From the NCBI RefSeq assembly GCF_039993895.1, contig NZ_CP121194.1:1364001-1428000 (forward strand): a stretch of DNA of 64,000 nt. Direction: 5' to 3'. This DNA comes from Edaphobacter paludis. GTDB taxonomy: Bacteria > Acidobacteriota > Terriglobia > Terriglobales > Acidobacteriaceae. Below are positions 34,566-42,977 of the stretch, piece after piece. The position numbers and the translations under genes were made by a program. The first letter of the stretch is position 1. Every line of letters begins with the position of its first letter. The notes beneath the pieces were generated by a model. The model saw only the letters and a program-made list of their open reading frames with translations, had not been told where the DNA came from and made no database searches.

Positions 34566-35741
34566 ATGACTGAGGTTTTGGAGCAGGAAGCTAAGGGAGC
34601 GCAGACGCACGCGCCGAAGTACACACGCAATAATCCGTATTCTTCGACGGTTACTGTAAACGAGCTATTGACGGCTGAGGGATCGGAAAAAGAAACTCGG
34701 CATGTCGAATTATCGCTCGAAGAGGGAATGACTTATACCCCCGGAGATGCGGTCGGGATTATCCCCGAAAATCGCCCTGAAGCCGTTGCAGAGGTTTTGG
34801 CGGCGCTGGGTTTCAAGGGTGATGAGCGTGTGCTCGACCACTATAAGGTCGAGATCAGTCTCGAGGAGGCGCTGCGGACGCGGCTGGGTATCGGAAAGCT
34901 GGCGCGTGGCAGCGTGAACCAGTACGCAAAGCTGGCCCCCGAGATTGAAGGGCTGAAGGTGATGGTCGGCCCGGAGCACAAGGCGCGCGCAGAGGAGTAT
35001 TGCTGGGGACGCGAATTTGTTGACCTCGCGACGGATTTTCCGCATGTGGTGAAAGATCCGCAAGAGCTGTTCCATGTGCTGCAACGGCTGACGCCGCGGA
35101 TGTACTCCATTGCTTCGAGCCAGGCAATGCACAAGGACAATGTGCAGACGACGGTGCGGGTGGTTCGGTATGACGCGCACGGCCGCACCCGCCAGGGAGT
35201 GGCGAGCGGCCATCTCGGCGACCGCGCCGGCGTGGGTGTGAAGATGCCGATCTTCCTTCATGCGAATGGCAACTTCCGGCTGCCGGAAGACACGTCAGCT
35301 CCCGTCATTATGATTGGACCGGGAACCGGCATTGCGCCGTTCCGCGCCTTTCTCGAAGAGCGGCAGGCCAAAGGCGAACCGGGCGACAACTGGCTCTTCT
35401 TCGGCGAACAGCGAGAGGCGCTGGATTTTCTGTATAAGGACCAACTGCAGAAGATGCACAAGGATGGCGTGCTGACCCATCTGGATACGGCATTTTCACG
35501 GGATCAGGCAAAGAAGGTCTATGTTCAGGATCGCATGCAGGAGAAGGCCGCGGAGTTGTACGCGTGGCTGGAGCGCGGCGCCTATTTCTATGTCTGCGGA
35601 GACGCGACGCGTATGGCGAAGGATGTGGAGACAGCTCTGCTGGATGTGATCGCCAGGGGGTCGAACGGGACGCTTGATCATGCGACAGAGTATCTGGCGG
35701 CAATGAAGAAACAGAAGCGGTATCAGAGAGACGTGTATTAG
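34566..35741 (+). CDS. CysJ-like FAD/NADPH reductase lacking the flavodoxin domain
   Basis: 391 residues matching the C-terminal two domains of sulfite reductase flavoprotein (CysJ) or cytochrome P450 reductase. FAD-binding motif RMYSIASS; NADP-binding GPGTGIAPFRAFLEE; C-terminal YVCGDATRMAKDVETALLDV and a terminal aromatic residue (RDVY). The FMN-binding flavodoxin domain is missing at the N-terminus, so electrons must pass to a separate protein. No hemoprotein sulfite reductase gene is adjacent. The start ATG at 34,566 is the one giving a plausible N-terminus. Confidence 0.88.
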   Translation: MTEVLEQEAKGAQTHAPKYTRNNPYSSTVTVNELLTAEGSEKETRHVELSLEEGMTYTPGDAVGIIPENRPEAVAEVLAALGFKGDERVLDHYKVEISLEEALRTRLGIGKLARGSVNQYAKLAPEIEGLKVMVGPEHKARAEEYCWGREFVDLATDFPHVVKDPQELFHVLQRLTPRMYSIASSQAMHKDNVQTTVRVVRYDAHGRTRQGVASGHLGDRAGVGVKMPIFLHANGNFRLPEDTSAPVIMIGPGTGIAPFRAFLEERQAKGEPGDNWLFFGEQREALDFLYKDQLQKMHKDGVLTHLDTAFSRDQAKKVYVQDRMQEKAAELYAWLERGAYFYVCGDATRMAKDVETALLDVIARGSNGTLDHATEYLAAMKKQKRYQRDVY

Positions 35742-35961
35742 AGAGGTTGAGTCTGTCAGCTAAACAATAATTCAGACCAGTTTCCGGATTCTGGAAGTTG
35801 GCCTGAGTTTCTTGACGGACTTTTTCGATCCTGGCTTGTTAGCGGGTTCAGCAACAGGTGTAGTCCAATTTCTATCTGTGGATACACGTCAATTTACGAG
35901 GAGACTCGATTTACTCGACTTCACACGCAACCATTATTAAAGCGGGATCCATCATACTCAG

Positions 35962-37374
35962 ATGTCTTTCTTTCTAGACACACAGGAGACGACCCAGCGC
36001 TTCGGCAGTCATGTCACGGAGCTCGGCTCTCTACTCGATATCAATCACATCAGGCATGGCTCGCCTAACGACCTCTTCGAATTTGCAAGAACCCTGGACA
36101 GCAGCAGCCAGTTTCGATTGGAACTTTCGGCATGGGTCAAATCGGTGGTGAAACGAGCGAACGATGAACTCCTTCTCACAGATATGATGAGTATCATCGC
36201 TGCATCTGTTGGCGGCCCCTCGGTTACGGAAACCAACGCCGACATCACTGGGCCGACAAGAACCTTGATGGAGTTCCTCCTGGGCACCGGTTGCTGGAGG
36301 CAGTTCGGCGCAGCGTCCCGGCCAATCTCCCCCCGACCCCAACCGCCGACGAAGCAGCGTGTTCCTGCTGAGGAACCGACGTCGGTACGGATCTCTCTGC
36401 CCATATCTACTGGGGGCAGCAGCACCGACGATCGTAGTAGTTTGATTGACATTTCCAATGAACTTCGCCAGACGCTTTCTCGTCTGGAAAGCAGTACGGA
36501 GCAGGTCAAACATCATCTGGACTCCATTGAGCAGCGAATCAGTAAAATAGCACCTACACCTGGGCTTCCGCCTGCACTGGCATCTGTGGGGCTTGAACCG
36601 CTTGTGCATCGTGACATCGGGACTAGCAAGCCCTCCAAGGTTGGACAATCCAATGTAGTTGATATACCCATATCTGATCCAGAACTGCCAAATCGGGGGC
36701 GCGCCGTATTCTTGCATTCAGCCTCTCTCGCTGAATCTCATCCTGAGGAGGATGAATTCTCCTCTCCAACTTTTACTTATGGCACCGACAGAGGAAAGAG
36801 CACCATTGCTCTCTGGATTTTTCTAGCTCTGGTAGTGATTGGCACGGCGATCTTTTTCTTGATTCATTCCGGACAGGGCGTTGCAACACCCGCAGTCTCG
36901 AGTTCAACGTCATCGGCTACAGGGCCGTCACCTTCTTCTCCCGCAATCGAGTCTCATCCCGGCGTTACAGAGAGTGCAGTCGGAGCTACAACTCCACATT
37001 CAATTGCATCCGATGGAGCCTCCTCGAAGGGCGCATCCGGGGATCAGGCTGGTCCCAATCGGCCCACAGTCAGGTATGTCCCCGCTAATGTAATGGAAGG
37101 ATATTTAATTTCGGCACCCAGGCCTCAGTATCCTCCACAAGCTCGGATGGATCACATCGAGGGGCAGGTAGCGTTGCAGGCTACGATATCGAGGAGCGGT
37201 TCGATTGAAACGTTACATGTGGTCAAGGGGCCTCCCTCCCTGCGCGGCGCGGCGATCGACGCTGTGCGCCATTGGCGCTACAGGCCATACACTGCGGATG
37301 GGCAGGCCGTGAAAGTTGCCACTATGGTGTATGTCGATTTCACCTTGCGACCCCCTCCTGCGATGGCTCACTAA
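35962..37374 (+). CDS. TonB C-terminal-domain protein with long cytoplasmic N-region
   Basis: 470 residues. Residues 1-279 are hydrophilic and probably cytoplasmic, with a helical stretch (about 155-195, LRQTLSRLESSTEQVKHHLD) that may form a coiled coil. A single membrane helix follows (about 280-302), then a Ser/Pro/Thr-rich spacer and a TonB_C domain (PQYPPQARMDHIEGQVALQA, IDAVRHWRYRPYT). Canonical TonB has almost no cytoplasmic part, so the large N-region is unusual and may sense or bind something inside the cell. Confidence 0.8.
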   Translation: MSFFLDTQETTQRFGSHVTELGSLLDINHIRHGSPNDLFEFARTLDSSSQFRLELSAWVKSVVKRANDELLLTDMMSIIAASVGGPSVTETNADITGPTRTLMEFLLGTGCWRQFGAASRPISPRPQPPTKQRVPAEEPTSVRISLPISTGGSSTDDRSSLIDISNELRQTLSRLESSTEQVKHHLDSIEQRISKIAPTPGLPPALASVGLEPLVHRDIGTSKPSKVGQSNVVDIPISDPELPNRGRAVFLHSASLAESHPEEDEFSSPTFTYGTDRGKSTIALWIFLALVVIGTAIFFLIHSGQGVATPAVSSSTSSATGPSPSSPAIESHPGVTESAVGATTPHSIASDGASSKGASGDQAGPNRPTVRYVPANVMEGYLISAPRPQYPPQARMDHIEGQVALQATISRSGSIETLHVVKGPPSLRGAAIDAVRHWRYRPYTADGQAVKVATMVYVDFTLRPPPAMAH

Positions 37375-37698
37375 GCGTTCATTTAGCTTCTCGGGTGTTC
37401 ATTGCATGGTAAGTCTGTAGACTGTGCCTGCAGGCCCTTTTGCAAATCAATTATTAGAAGCTTTCGGTCTCTGAGGCGTGTGTCGAAATGCCTTGCCGTT
37501 TCCCGCAAATTATTTCGCCGACGTTCGCCATAAGACTCTTTGTTCGCGTGAGCCTAGGGTGAAAGACCTGCTTATTTAGAGAGTTAGGCATTGCGATTGC
37601 TGGACCTAAGTGTTCCGTATTTTGGTGATCGATTGTCTGCGTGTTTTTCCGACGTCGTCAGCGGAAAAGGTAAGCTGAGTTATGCTTATAGACGGAAT
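37375..37698. other. Intergenic region upstream of tRNA-Leu
   Basis: A 324-base non-coding stretch between the TonB-C gene and the tRNA. TATGCT at 37,681-37,686 is a possible -10 element for the tRNA. A short ORF over this region and the tRNA is not credible. Nothing else recognisable. Confidence 0.4.
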
Positions 37699-37787
37699 GC
37701 CCGGATGGTGGAATCGGCAGACACAGCGGACTTAAAATCCGCAGACCCTAATCGGTCGTGGGGGTTCAAGTCCCCCTCTGGGCACCA
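37699..37787 (+). tRNA. tRNA-Leu (anticodon TAA)
   Basis: Acceptor GCCCGGA pairs with TCTGGGC; D-arm GGTGGAATCGGCAGACAC; anticodon stem GCGGA/TCCGC with loop CTTAAAA, giving anticodon TAA; long variable arm typical of class II; T-arm GGGGGTTCAAGTCCCCC; CCA encoded. It marks the change from the flagellar/housekeeping block to the stress island, and leucine tRNAs are common integration sites. Confidence 0.97.
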
Positions 37788-37983
37788 TAGAATCAATGAC
37801 TTAGAGTCGTTAATTATTTTGGATTTTGGTGATTTTTTTGCTTGGTGACTGTTTGCTTCTATGACGACTAGGGCGAGATCAAAGCGTATGCGACTCTCCT
37901 GTTGCTACTCTCGCCTGAACATGGAGCAAACTGTTTAGTCTGGCATTCCCTCGATATTTGATTCTGCAATTCTGAAATTCAAG

Positions 37984-38898
37984 TCAAGCGTAATGACCTC
38001 GAACGCCAAGTACGGCGACCTTGACTTCGCGGGTTACTTGAGCAACGGTTGACCAAGGAGCGTGGTCTCCAAGAACGTGGGCTCGAAGCCCAATGACGAT
38101 CAAGCTGGCGCACTCCGATTCGGAAACAGCGGCAATGACTTCGGCGACCTTACCATATTCGACACGTACGTCGGCCTTACAGTAGCAATCTGCATCCGGC
38201 GGAATTAGTCGTTTGAGGTCAGCGATAGGCTCATCTTCGCGGCTGGGCGTGGGGCGCTGTTTCATCACATGAAGAAGAGTGAGCTTTGAATGAAAACGTT
38301 CTGCAAGCCCTGTAGCATACTGTGCTGCACGCAATCCGGTTGTCCTCAGGTCGGTCGCAAACAGAATGGAGCGGAAAGGATATCGTTCGGGCCTGCATTG
38401 GGGTCCGACGATCAGGACCGGACACCTCGCCTGGTGCAATACAGCCTCGGCAACCGATCCCAGGGCCAGCCGTTCTAGGCCGCTGGCGCCGTGAGACCCG
38501 ACGACGATCAGGTCTATATTATCTTTGCGTGAAACTTGATTGATGAGATCTACCGTTTCGGCATAAGCAACAGTGATACTGGGCTTTAGCTGGCCGAGCC
38601 CTGGCTCGCTTAGAACGAGTTGATTAATCTGTTCCTTATCTGCATCCAGGTTGGCGTTCAATACTTCGATGGGAACGGCGCCTGTATCGATTCCGTATCC
38701 GACTGGAGTCGCGGCATGCACTATGGACAGCTTCGCTCCGAATGTCTCGCTGATCAAGATTGCCATCTTCAAAGCTAGGGTCGCGGGTCCCGAGAAATCG
38801 GTTGCAACGAGTATCCGTGAGAAAATAATTTCGCTGGTCGCCAAATGCGGTTCCTGGTCGACGGTAGGAAGGGTGGTGGCTGCGTCTCGGGAGTCCAT
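37984..38898 (-). CDS. Tandem universal stress protein (UspA family) 1
   Basis: Two UspA domains in 304 residues. The first starts FSRILVATDFSGPATLALK and has the ATP-binding G-x2-G-x9-GS loop (GSHGASGLERLALGS). The second starts FRSILFATDLRTTGLRAA, but its loop (GLRAHVLGDHAPW) is degenerate. ATG 38,898 has AAAGG seven bases upstream; an ATG at 38,904 is also in frame. Downstream of the ATPase operon, with its own CRP-like palindrome at 38,976. Such proteins help survival during energy or oxygen limitation. Confidence 0.9.
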   Translation of the reverse strand: MDSRDAATTLPTVDQEPHLATSEIIFSRILVATDFSGPATLALKMAILISETFGAKLSIVHAATPVGYGIDTGAVPIEVLNANLDADKEQINQLVLSEPGLGQLKPSITVAYAETVDLINQVSRKDNIDLIVVGSHGASGLERLALGSVAEAVLHQARCPVLIVGPQCRPERYPFRSILFATDLRTTGLRAAQYATGLAERFHSKLTLLHVMKQRPTPSREDEPIADLKRLIPPDADCYCKADVRVEYGKVAEVIAAVSESECASLIVIGLRAHVLGDHAPWSTVAQVTREVKVAVLGVRGHYA

Positions 38899-38975
38899 AA
38901 GCATGCCTTTCGAACCGAAATAACGGTTATAAATTGCGATCGAAGCTCAGACTATTGCTTCAGGTCGATGGGCGC

Positions 38976-38991
38976 GGTGATTTAGATCACA
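38976..38991. promoter_or_regulatory. CRP/FNR-type palindrome A
   Basis: GGTGA-TTTAGA-TCACA, centred 85 bases upstream of the universal stress protein start at 38,898. One mismatch to TGTGA-N6-TCACA. Confidence 0.65.
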
Positions 38992-39061
38992 AAATAGACG
39001 AGGCAAAGGCTATTGGAAACGCAGTGTGCGACCTGTTCCCGCATGACCATCGTCCCCTTCT

Positions 39062-40894
39062 TTAGAAATCCATCAGCTCTTTTGTTGAAACTGATGCACG
39101 AATCGCATTGAGGACGGCAAACAAATCGATGATCTCTTGGCCGATTGACCCCACAAGTGGCGAAAGAAAACCGAGGGCTGCGGCGATCATTCCAAGTGAA
39201 CTGAGTAGCATTCCTCCTATTGCGCTTTGGAGTGCAATTCGCCGCATTCGTCTTCCGATGTGAAGAAGTTCGTCGAGCTTACCGAGCGTGGGTTCAAGAA
39301 TCACAGCTCCGGCCGCTTCTGCCGTAATATCGCTGTTCTGACCGAACGCAACTCCCACGGTTGCAGCCATCATCGCCGGGGCATCATTAATACCATCTCC
39401 AAGAAAGAGTGTCGGTGCTTTCCTAGTTTCGGCGCGCACGATCTCGAGCTTTTCTTCAGGGGTTAGATTCGCACGGACATCTGCAATCCCGACGATAGCG
39501 GCAAGATGCTGGACCTCACTGTCACGATCTCCGGACAGGATCATCAGGTGCTTCACGTGATGCTTTGGTGTAAGGTGGCCAATAAATGACTTTCCTTCTT
39601 TTCTGGGGCGGTCATGAAATCTGAGTAGGCCGGACAAGCGACCATCCACAACGACTACACACTCCATGCCTGAAGTGCTCGGCGGCAAAAGAGTCGCCAT
39701 TTCGGAGGGAAGCTTGCGTCTTCCCGTGACGAGGATTTTCTGTCCCCCGATGTGTCCCGTCAAGCCTTCGCCTGGTTTTTCGCTGATGTTCTCCACGTTT
39801 TGCAGAACAACGCTCCTTTCTTCGGCGGCGCGAAGAATGGCCGCCCCAAGCGGGTGCTTCGAATACTGTTCGAGACTTGCTGCCAAGCGGAGGATATTGA
39901 TGGGGTCGGCGTCAGCAAGACAGACGATGTCGGTGACCACTGGCTCGCCGTGAGTCAATGTTCCTGTTTTATCGAATAACATCGTCTGAATCTGTCCGAC
40001 CTGTTCGAGAACCAAAGGCTTTTTGATGACAATTCCCCGTTTTGCTGAGAGCGAAATGGCTCCAATGATCGATATGGGAATCGCTAACAGGAGGGGACAA
40101 GGTGTGGCGATGACGATGACAGCCAAAAACCGTCCCGGGCTACCACTCGTCAACCATGCAGCCGTGGCCACGATGAGCGCGATCGGCGTGTAAATAGCGC
40201 CTAAACGGTCAGCCAAGCGACGTATCCGGGGAGGATGCTGCTCAGCCATCTTCATCACCTTCATGATGCGTGCGTAGCGTGAATCGGCGGGAAGCTTCTC
40301 GGCCACGATAGTGAGAGCAAAATCTTCATTCAACGCACCGGAGATTACCTGGGAGCCAGCAATTTTCCGCATCCGAAATGGCTCACCTGTCAGAAATGAT
40401 TCATCCATTGTTCCGGTCCCCGATTCAACTGTCCCGTCCACAGGACATATTTCATGCGGGAAGATAATGAGGCGATCACCGATAGCAATATCAGTTACGG
40501 CGATCTCATAGGCTTTGTCATCTATGACGTGATGAGCTACGTTAGGCATGCGTTTAGCTAGCGCGTTCAAAACGGAGGATGCGCGCTGTGTCGCGTAGTC
40601 CTCCAGTGTCTGCCCTCCTGAAAACATCAGGACAATAATGGTTGCGACCAGGTGTTCCCCCAGCATAGTGGCCGCAATGATCGAAAGGCCTGCCAAGAAA
40701 TCGGAACCAAATTGCCGCTTAAGCGCTTCCCGGGATAGAGCGTATAACAAAGGCAACCCACCGACGATGATTGCGAACCATAACGGCAGAGTCGAGATCC
40801 TGTTCTTGACATGGAACGTGTAGTGCAGCAGAAGATACAGAATGATCGCCAGGAACGACACACTTACAGAGATACGATTGTATTTTTCGGTCAT
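39062..40894 (-). CDS. Heavy-metal-type P-type ATPase with TPC motif, no metal-binding N-domain
   Basis: ATP-driven cation pump of 610 residues. Actuator loop LTGEP, phosphorylation site DKTGTLTHGE, hinge GDGINDAPA and the membrane metal-site motif TPCPLLLA are all present; TPC rather than the commoner CPC or SPC points to the less characterised P1B groups. No N-terminal HMA domain. Ion unknown. Its start overlaps the end of the alcohol dehydrogenase gene by four bases (40,891-40,894), so it is the last gene of the HdeD-small protein-ADH-ATPase operon. Confidence 0.9.
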   Translation of the reverse strand: MTEKYNRISVSVSFLAIILYLLLHYTFHVKNRISTLPLWFAIIVGGLPLLYALSREALKRQFGSDFLAGLSIIAATMLGEHLVATIIVLMFSGGQTLEDYATQRASSVLNALAKRMPNVAHHVIDDKAYEIAVTDIAIGDRLIIFPHEICPVDGTVESGTGTMDESFLTGEPFRMRKIAGSQVISGALNEDFALTIVAEKLPADSRYARIMKVMKMAEQHPPRIRRLADRLGAIYTPIALIVATAAWLTSGSPGRFLAVIVIATPCPLLLAIPISIIGAISLSAKRGIVIKKPLVLEQVGQIQTMLFDKTGTLTHGEPVVTDIVCLADADPINILRLAASLEQYSKHPLGAAILRAAEERSVVLQNVENISEKPGEGLTGHIGGQKILVTGRRKLPSEMATLLPPSTSGMECVVVVDGRLSGLLRFHDRPRKEGKSFIGHLTPKHHVKHLMILSGDRDSEVQHLAAIVGIADVRANLTPEEKLEIVRAETRKAPTLFLGDGINDAPAMMAATVGVAFGQNSDITAEAAGAVILEPTLGKLDELLHIGRRMRRIALQSAIGGMLLSSLGMIAAALGFLSPLVGSIGQEIIDLFAVLNAIRASVSTKELMDF

Positions 40895-41892
40895 AGTCCA
40901 TTAGGGAGAATGACGGCCGGGCCACTCAACCTGTCTTCCTTCAGACCACGGAGAGCTTCATTGATCTGATCCAGGCCAAAGGGCACGACTGCAGGTTTTA
41001 GACCGATTTCGGTCGCGACTCTCAGGAAATCTGTCCCATCCTGCCGGGTCATGTTTGTCACGCTGCGGAGTTGTCTCTCGCCCCACAGGAGCGAGTCATA
41101 GTCAAACTGCGGCATGCGATCCAAATGGATAGCATTAATCGCAACGATTCCGCCCTTATCGATCGACCGCAACGCCGCGACCACAACATCCCCCGAAGGA
41201 GCGAAGGTAATTGCAGAATCTAAGAGTTCAGGTGGAACTTCTGTACCGCCGCCGACCCATTCCGCCCCGAGAGTACGTGCCAGCCGCTGGTGATGCGACT
41301 CGCGGGTGGAAACATAGACAAGGCAATTCCACGCCTTGAGTACTTGAAATAAAAGCTGTGCTGACGAACCAAAGCCAAAAAGACCAACGTGCTGGCCCGG
41401 TTTGACTTCCGCAATTCTAAGACTTCGAAAGCCAATGATGCCGGCGCAGAGTAAGGGGGCAGCAGCGCGGTCCTCGAGCGCTTTTGGTAAGGGGAAGAGA
41501 AAGTCCGTTCGTGCAGTCATGTACTCCGCGAACCCGCCATGTTGTGTGTAACCGGTATAGGTGGGATGATCGCAAAGATTTTCGCGGCCGGTTCGACAGA
41601 AATGGCAGGATCCATCTGTGCCCCCAATCCAGGAGACACCCACTCTGTCACCCTTCTGAAAGCTGGGATCGGGAGACTGAACAATCTCTGCAACAATCTG
41701 ATGGCCCGGGATGACCCAGTCCAGCTTTGGGGGCAACTCGCCTTCCACAATATGAAGGTCGGTACGACACACGCCGCAGGCATGGATTTTGAGAAGAGCA
41801 TGTCCTGGCCTTGAGATAGGTATAGGAATCTCCTCAATCCTCAGGGAAGTTTCGTTGAGGGGACCTGGCGTTCTCAAAATTGCCGCTTTCAT
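40891..41892 (-). CDS. Zinc-dependent alcohol dehydrogenase
   Basis: Medium-chain dehydrogenase of 333 residues. Catalytic zinc ligands are in GVCRTDLHIVEGELPPK and GHQIVAE; a structural-zinc-like cluster is CHFCRTGRENLC, with fewer cysteines than usual (three recognisable). The nucleotide fold is GLFGFGSSAQLLFQVLKAWN. I chose ATG 41,892 (AGGGA upstream) over the TTG at 41,910. Together with P-type ATPase and universal stress genes, this combination recurs in low-oxygen/stress clusters of several phyla. The substrate is not known. Confidence 0.9.
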   Translation of the reverse strand: MKAAILRTPGPLNETSLRIEEIPIPISRPGHALLKIHACGVCRTDLHIVEGELPPKLDWVIPGHQIVAEIVQSPDPSFQKGDRVGVSWIGGTDGSCHFCRTGRENLCDHPTYTGYTQHGGFAEYMTARTDFLFPLPKALEDRAAAPLLCAGIIGFRSLRIAEVKPGQHVGLFGFGSSAQLLFQVLKAWNCLVYVSTRESHHQRLARTLGAEWVGGGTEVPPELLDSAITFAPSGDVVVAALRSIDKGGIVAINAIHLDRMPQFDYDSLLWGERQLRSVTNMTRQDGTDFLRVATEIGLKPAVVPFGLDQINEALRGLKEDRLSGPAVILPNGL

Positions 41893-41899
41893 GACATCC

Positions 41900-42091
41900 C
41901 TATTCCGCAACTAGCCACGGGCACCGAACGATAGCCAGGAAGGCGAAAACCTTAAGGACAAAAATAGCTATAGTCCACAATTCCTCTGGCCAAGCCCAAT
42001 CCTCTGACATGGTGAATTGCGATGAATACCCACCGCAAACTGCCTGCGGTGCTGTGAATGATTTGGAGAAGGAATATTGTGAATGTGCCAT
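41900..42091 (-). CDS. Small membrane protein, 63 residues
   Basis: A 63-residue frame starting MAHSQYSFSK with a strong ribosome-binding site, GGAGGACAGAA, directly before the ATG. The C-terminal half has a Trp-rich stretch (EDWAWPEELW) and one hydrophobic helix (TIAIFVLKVFAFLAIV). Only 14 bases separate it from the HdeD-like gene and seven from the dehydrogenase start, so it is inside the operon. Too short for most gene finders; no family recognised. Possibly an accessory subunit or regulator of the P-type ATPase. Confidence 0.65.
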   Translation of the reverse strand: MAHSQYSFSKSFTAPQAVCGGYSSQFTMSEDWAWPEELWTIAIFVLKVFAFLAIVRCPWLVAE

Positions 42092-42105
42092 TTCTGTCCT
42101 CCGGC

Positions 42106-42714
42106 CTATAGACCACGTACATGTGCTAACTCGACGACCTGGTAATCGGCGTACAACATCCGCGCTGCCGTCAGGCACTGTGCCATACCGAATGCGACCA
42201 AATAGCCGTAGATAAGCCACGCGACGTCACGGGACGAAAGACGTTCCCCAAGAACTGCTGCAGCTGCAGCATAAGTAATCAAGAAGAGCAACGCCACGCT
42301 TGCGGCCGCATAATTCCAATGCGATATTGATCGAGTGAAAGCATGCCGCGCAACAATTGATTCTGCCATGGCTGTACAAAGAGCCTGGAATGCAATGAGG
42401 TATAGAAACCAATGAAGAGGAAAGCGGTTGTAAACGACAAAGAATAGAAGGAGGCCGACCAGCACGCCGCAAGCGCCTTGAAGTCGAAGTGCAATTCGTG
42501 GACGTCGGAGAGAGACCATGAAGCTGCTGACAAAGATCACCGTGCTATCCAACACACCATATGCAGCAAGACAGAGAATTGAAACCGCAACGGCGAAGGG
42601 CATCAGTAGCAAAGTGGAGGCCATATCTGGGATCACCATGACAGCGCTGCCTACAATTAGGGCCAGCGCGCCGCGAATCAGAATTGCAATCCAAAAATGG
42701 ACATCGTTTTTCAT
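42106..42714 (-). CDS. HdeD-like (DUF308) membrane protein
   Basis: 202 residues with about six membrane helices. The start region IAILIRGALALIVGSAVMVI followed by PFAVAVSILCLAAYGVLDS resembles HdeD-family acid-resistance proteins. ATG 42,714 is preceded by GGGAGGGTT, an excellent ribosome-binding site; the longer frame to 42,873 runs through the regulatory region. First gene of the operon leading to the dehydrogenase and ATPase. Role: probably membrane stress protection, not proven. Confidence 0.75.
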   Translation of the reverse strand: MKNDVHFWIAILIRGALALIVGSAVMVIPDMASTLLLMPFAVAVSILCLAAYGVLDSTVIFVSSFMVSLRRPRIALRLQGACGVLVGLLLFFVVYNRFPLHWFLYLIAFQALCTAMAESIVARHAFTRSISHWNYAAASVALLFLITYAAAAAVLGERLSSRDVAWLIYGYLVAFGMAQCLTAARMLYADYQVVELAHVRGL

Positions 42715-42767
42715 GAGTAACCCTCCCGGATTCACATCAACAGACAAATGGCTCTCAACAACTGAGC

Positions 42768-42783
42768 GGTGAATTAGATCATG
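42768..42783. promoter_or_regulatory. CRP/FNR-type palindrome B1
   Basis: GGTGA-ATTAGA-TCATG, 61 bases upstream of the HdeD-like start. It departs from consensus at three positions but closely resembles site A (GGTGA-TTTAGA-TCACA). Confidence 0.45.
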
Positions 42784-42865
42784 ACGAACGCGGTACTCCG
42801 TATGGCCTTGGTGGCAAATCATCGGCCAGACAACCGTAAGTTTATGTGCGGATTTACAGCAGAGA

Positions 42866-42881
42866 TGTGACAACCATCACA
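42866..42881. promoter_or_regulatory. CRP/FNR-type palindrome B2
   Basis: TGTGA-CAACCA-TCACA, perfect half-sites, in the divergent promoter region, 104 bases upstream of the universal stress protein at 42,978. Confidence 0.75.
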
Positions 42882-42977
42882 CGCCCGAGTACAAGCGGTC
42901 ACACTTCAGAAAGCTTAGTGAGCAATACTCTACAAGTAATGACGAGAGGTTTTGTTCCATCGACGAAGAGGTGACAA

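Noticed and set aside
37591-37848. Short ORF running through tRNA-Leu
   Set aside because: It overlaps a certain tRNA gene and has no coding features.
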